From Coemansia sp. RSA 1804 (lineage: Eukaryota > Kickxellomycota > Kickxellomycetes > Kickxellales > Kickxellaceae), in NCBI GenBank assembly GCA_027578815.1, contig JANBTH010000055.1:1-44265 (forward strand): a DNA stretch of 44,265 nucleotides, given 5' to 3'. Numbering within the stretch: the first letter of the stretch is position 1; every line of letters begins with the position of its first letter. Of this stretch, positions 42,438 to 44,265 are shown piece after piece. The notes beneath the pieces were generated by a model. The model made no database searches and was not told the DNA's origin. It saw only the letters and a list, made by a program, of their open reading frames with translations. The translations under genes were made by a program, and so were the position numbers.

Positions 42438-42734
42438 TCAGATGTATGTGCTTTCAATGTCTTTATTCGCTCTGGCATATATATCTTGCCAACCATAAAA
42501 AAGTGGTTGTGGAAGCTTATTTGAAATAGCTGCACTAGTAGTTCTGACAATAGTTAGTATTCCTGTTTCTCCTTCTAGTATCTGTGGTTTATGTTGTACC
42601 CATTGTCTATAATACCCTAAGCCTTTGTTCTTTGCATCTGCATGATCAAGAGCCTCAACAACATAGCTACGTCTATAAACTGTCTCATTATCAGAAATTA
42701 CATAATATACATTTACTTTAATTTCATGAAGCAT
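42438..42734 (-). CDS. Small ORF of unknown function in the AT-rich end region
   Basis: This 98-residue reading frame looks more protein-like than the spacer ORFs elsewhere. It has a beta-type start (EIKVNVYYVISDNETVYRRS), a helix-like YVVEALDHADAKNKGLGYYR and a later ETGILTIVRTT strand. Its codons are AT-rich (AGA for Arg, A or T at third positions), unlike the GC-rich fungal genes beside it. Arg, Lys, Asp and Glu are frequent and there is no homopolymer run. I do not recognise the family. The C-terminus sits at the apparent junction with fungal-like DNA, so it could be truncated. It may be foreign (bacterial or viral) or spurious. Confidence 0.4.
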   Translation of the reverse strand: MLHEIKVNVYYVISDNETVYRRSYVVEALDHADAKNKGLGYYRQWVQHKPQILEGETGILTIVRTTSAAISNKLPQPLFYGWQDIYARANKDIESTYI

Positions 42735-43020
42735 TTTAAGCTTTAAAAAGTTGAATTATAAACACTACAATATAAAAAAATTGAAAAAGAAAAGAAAAAG
42801 AGATACAACTGCTAAATTCCCACAAGGCAATCAATAACTAGAATATATGCATTTTTCATTAAATAATTTCATTGTGGGATTCATGTTTCTATTTCTATTT
42901 CCACATTCATTTCCTTTTTACTCATTAATTTGTTAACTAAATTAAATTCTATATTGGGCCTCTAAATATCTTTGGCATGTGACAATCCATGCTACACAGT
43001 GTTTAATTAAGCTTTTTTAC

Positions 43021-43045
43021 TGGCTTTGCCACAACAACAAAGCCA
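43021..43045. terminator. Terminator-like hairpin
   Basis: An 8-base stem (TGGCTTTG with CAAAGCCA) encloses a 9-base loop at 43029-43037. On the plus strand it is followed by AAAATTTT; on the minus strand, by a weak A-rich tract. It resembles a bacterial intrinsic terminator, but one such stem in about 1.8 kb can arise by chance. Confidence 0.3.
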
Positions 43046-43846
43046 AAATTTTGAATTTATACTAGTAATGTTCCTAAACAATAGCCAGAAAAGTAGAATA
43101 AACTTGGAAAAACTATATTTCTTCTATAATGCATAATAAATTTTAAAAACCACATTGCCTTTAGGGCCATGCAGTAAGACCCCAACTTATTAAAACATGT
43201 ATAACTAACCACAAAATAAACAAAGTAATAGTAAAAATGAGATATGAATATCAAATGCCAGTAATTACACTACATGGGCCCTATCATCTAACCAATTGTA
43301 ATATGTGGTACCTACAATAACCCATGCAAAGTAGCAAGTAATTAATGCTACTCTAATACTGTGCAATTGATTTTGCTGGATAAATAGATGTTTTCAAAAG
43401 CCTTGAAATTGTAAGCTTAGAGAATTGCCTCCATATTTTTTAAATTGTATAATAATTAAAAAAAATCAAGTTTAGCTTTATAGACAAACACAAGCATAAC
43501 CCCAATGTGGTAGTCTTTTATAGGCTAGCCATCACATGAGTTATCCTGGAGCAATCAAAAATGGCAAAAAGAGCCAATCCATAAAAACTTTTAAAACCTA
43601 ATAATTTTCAGAAAAGATATATTCAATCTAGAAAGCAAATTACAGATATACAGTGTGACACATCAGGCAAGTTTTTGAATTTTTGCATAAAAGTTTTAAG
43701 CAATACATGTCCAGCTCTAACCATGAACTTTACTTCTTAGCTGCCCATACATTACAGTGTAGCAATTATTATAATTCTCTTCTTATTTTTCTTTTCTTTT
43801 TGACTTTATTTATATAAACTGTCTTTAAAAAATTTTGTTAATAGCT

Positions 43847-43867
43847 TATGCAAACAATAATTGCATA
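43847..43867. terminator. Hairpin just beyond the 82-residue ORF
   Basis: A 7-base stem (TATGCAA with TTGCATA) encloses a 7-base loop at 43854-43860 and lies 12 bases beyond the stop of the minus-strand ORF. The T-rich tail is on the plus-strand side (GTTTTTAGC), so as a terminator it is better oriented for plus-strand transcription. Confidence 0.25.
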
Positions 43868-43878
43868 GTTTTTAGCTT

Positions 43879-44127
43879 TTAGTTCTTACTTCTTTTTAAG
43901 TTTGGTTGAATTCCTATGCATTTTTCACTTACTCTTAAGCTCCCTGTATTAACTGTTGCTTTTCTTGCATTAACTGCATTTGGACTACCTGGTGTTGGTA
44001 TATTTTCAACCTTGCCCTCATTATTTTTAATAAGCCATTTTGCACCAGCATTTATGTTTCCTGCACCTGCAGCTATAAAAGAACCTCGTGCTAAATCCCT
44101 TATGATTATTTGTCCCCTTCTGAACAT
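43879..44127 (-). CDS. Small ORF of unknown function in the AT-rich end region
   Basis: An 82-residue frame with protein-like composition: MFRRGQIIIRDLARGSFIAA, then NINAGAKWLIKNNEGKVENI, a PTPGSPNAVNARKA segment and TVNTGSLRVSEKC, ending basic. It looks like a small soluble beta-rich domain with a proline/glycine linker. Codons are AT-rich and unlike the fungal genes. The ATG follows an AT-rich leader with no clear Shine-Dalgarno sequence, and the stop is at 43879. I do not recognise the family. The compactness and composition suggest a bacterial, phage or plasmid origin, but this is inference. Confidence 0.42.
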   Translation of the reverse strand: MFRRGQIIIRDLARGSFIAAGAGNINAGAKWLIKNNEGKVENIPTPGSPNAVNARKATVNTGSLRVSEKCIGIQPNLKRSKN

Positions 44128-44265
44128 TTTAAAAAATTTTACTTATTAGCTAATTATTATAAAAATCCTTGGAGGAAAGGATTAAGGGTGAATGTTTTAA
44201 AAAATACAAGGAATGAATTAGACGATTAAAGACAGGTAAATAAGTGTACAATAATACTTCAAAAG
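44128..44265. other. Right edge with a hairpin at 44164-44183
   Basis: A 7-base stem (AATCCTT with AAGGATT) around the loop GGAGGA at 44171-44176 is followed on the minus strand by a run of T and then ATAATAA. That is intrinsic-terminator-like for a minus-strand gene lying to the right of the window. No coding sequence is visible in these 138 bases. Confidence 0.3.

Larger units (their letters stand above)
42735..43878. other. Gap between the two AT-rich ORFs
   Basis: 1.14 kb without a long frame. On the minus strand, about 43409-43277 reads as a short frame containing IRVALITCYFAWVIVGTTYY then NWLDDRAHVV, a hydrophobic segment with a protein-like flank, but without an obvious start codon. 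A 65-codon ORF at 43057-43254 is hydrophobic and unconvincing. The region may hold decayed or very short genes. Confidence 0.35.
42440..44265. other. AT-rich terminal segment of different character, possibly foreign
   Basis: From about 42.44-42.73 kb onward the sequence loses the homopolymer-rich style of the fungal spacers and becomes evenly AT-rich. Two compact ORFs lie on the minus strand and three short hairpins lie between or beside them. Possible explanations are an inserted or transferred element, endosymbiont or phage DNA joined during assembly, or an old fungal AT-rich region. The exact boundary cannot be set by eye. Confidence 0.4.

Noticed and set aside
42089..42529. A 146-codon plus-strand ORF near the composition change
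   Set aside because: It overlaps the better 98-codon minus-strand ORF and has no domain-like pattern.
1..44265. tRNA genes, CRISPR arrays, transposon ends
   Set aside because: I scanned by eye for B-box sequences, spaced direct repeats and terminal inverted repeats and recognised none. A tRNAscan-SE and repeat-library search would be decisive.

Overview
The window looks like nuclear DNA of a fungus. Long, mostly intronless, GC-rich reading frames sit in AT-rich, homopolymer-rich spacers. Two genes encode Zn2Cys6 regulators, a largely fungal class. Others are families missing from baker's yeast but kept in many fungi and animals: an H4K20 methyltransferase, GNL1, GTPBP1 and an FHA-BRCT mediator. 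The CKS protein has the short loop of animal proteins. Together this suggests an early-diverging, non-Dikarya fungus; a Kickxellomycotina-like lineage is only a guess. Coding sequence is full of Ala, Gln, Ser, Thr and Asn runs built on CAG/GCN/AAC repeats.

Layout: (1) 1-3062, minus, a Pho85-type cyclin cut by the left edge, with the only intron I could place. (2) 4979-6829, plus, GNL1, a circularly permuted GTPase. (3) 7291-10086, minus, a two-finger zinc-finger regulator, followed by a 4.6 kb gene-free AT-rich stretch. (4) 14659-16620, minus, a trihelix (Myb/SANT-like) factor; its upstream region holds an assembly gap in a CAA repeat. (5) 18580-19107, plus, an unrecognised 175-residue protein. 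(6) 19200-21329, minus, a SET9/SUV4-20 methyltransferase with extra reader-like modules, divergent from (7) 21852-22304, plus, a CKS1/Suc1 subunit. (8) 22470-26810, minus, a large Zn2Cys6 factor. (9) 28150-30504, minus, APC8/Cdc23, interrupted by a gap flanked by an exact 80-base duplication, almost certainly an assembly artefact. (10) 31573-33828, plus, a GTPBP1/2-like GTPase. (11) 33906-35303, minus, a flavin monooxygenase. (12) 35724-36290, minus, a small Zn2Cys6 protein. (13) 36569-40267, minus, an MDC1/Mdb1-like FHA-BRCT protein. (14) 40610-41950, minus, a signal peptide peptidase. (15) From about 42.44 kb to the right edge the sequence becomes AT-rich in a different style, with two compact minus-strand ORFs and terminator-like hairpins; it may be foreign DNA or an assembly junction.

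Several genes concern cell division and chromatin (Pho85-type cyclin, CKS1, APC8, SET9, MDC1-like), and SET9 and CKS1 share a divergent promoter with an ACGCGT box. In S. pombe, H4K20 methylation by Set9 feeds the DNA-damage checkpoint, so SET9 and the MDC1-like protein may work in related pathways. The neighbourhood is otherwise a normal mixture of housekeeping and regulatory genes, not an operon-like system.
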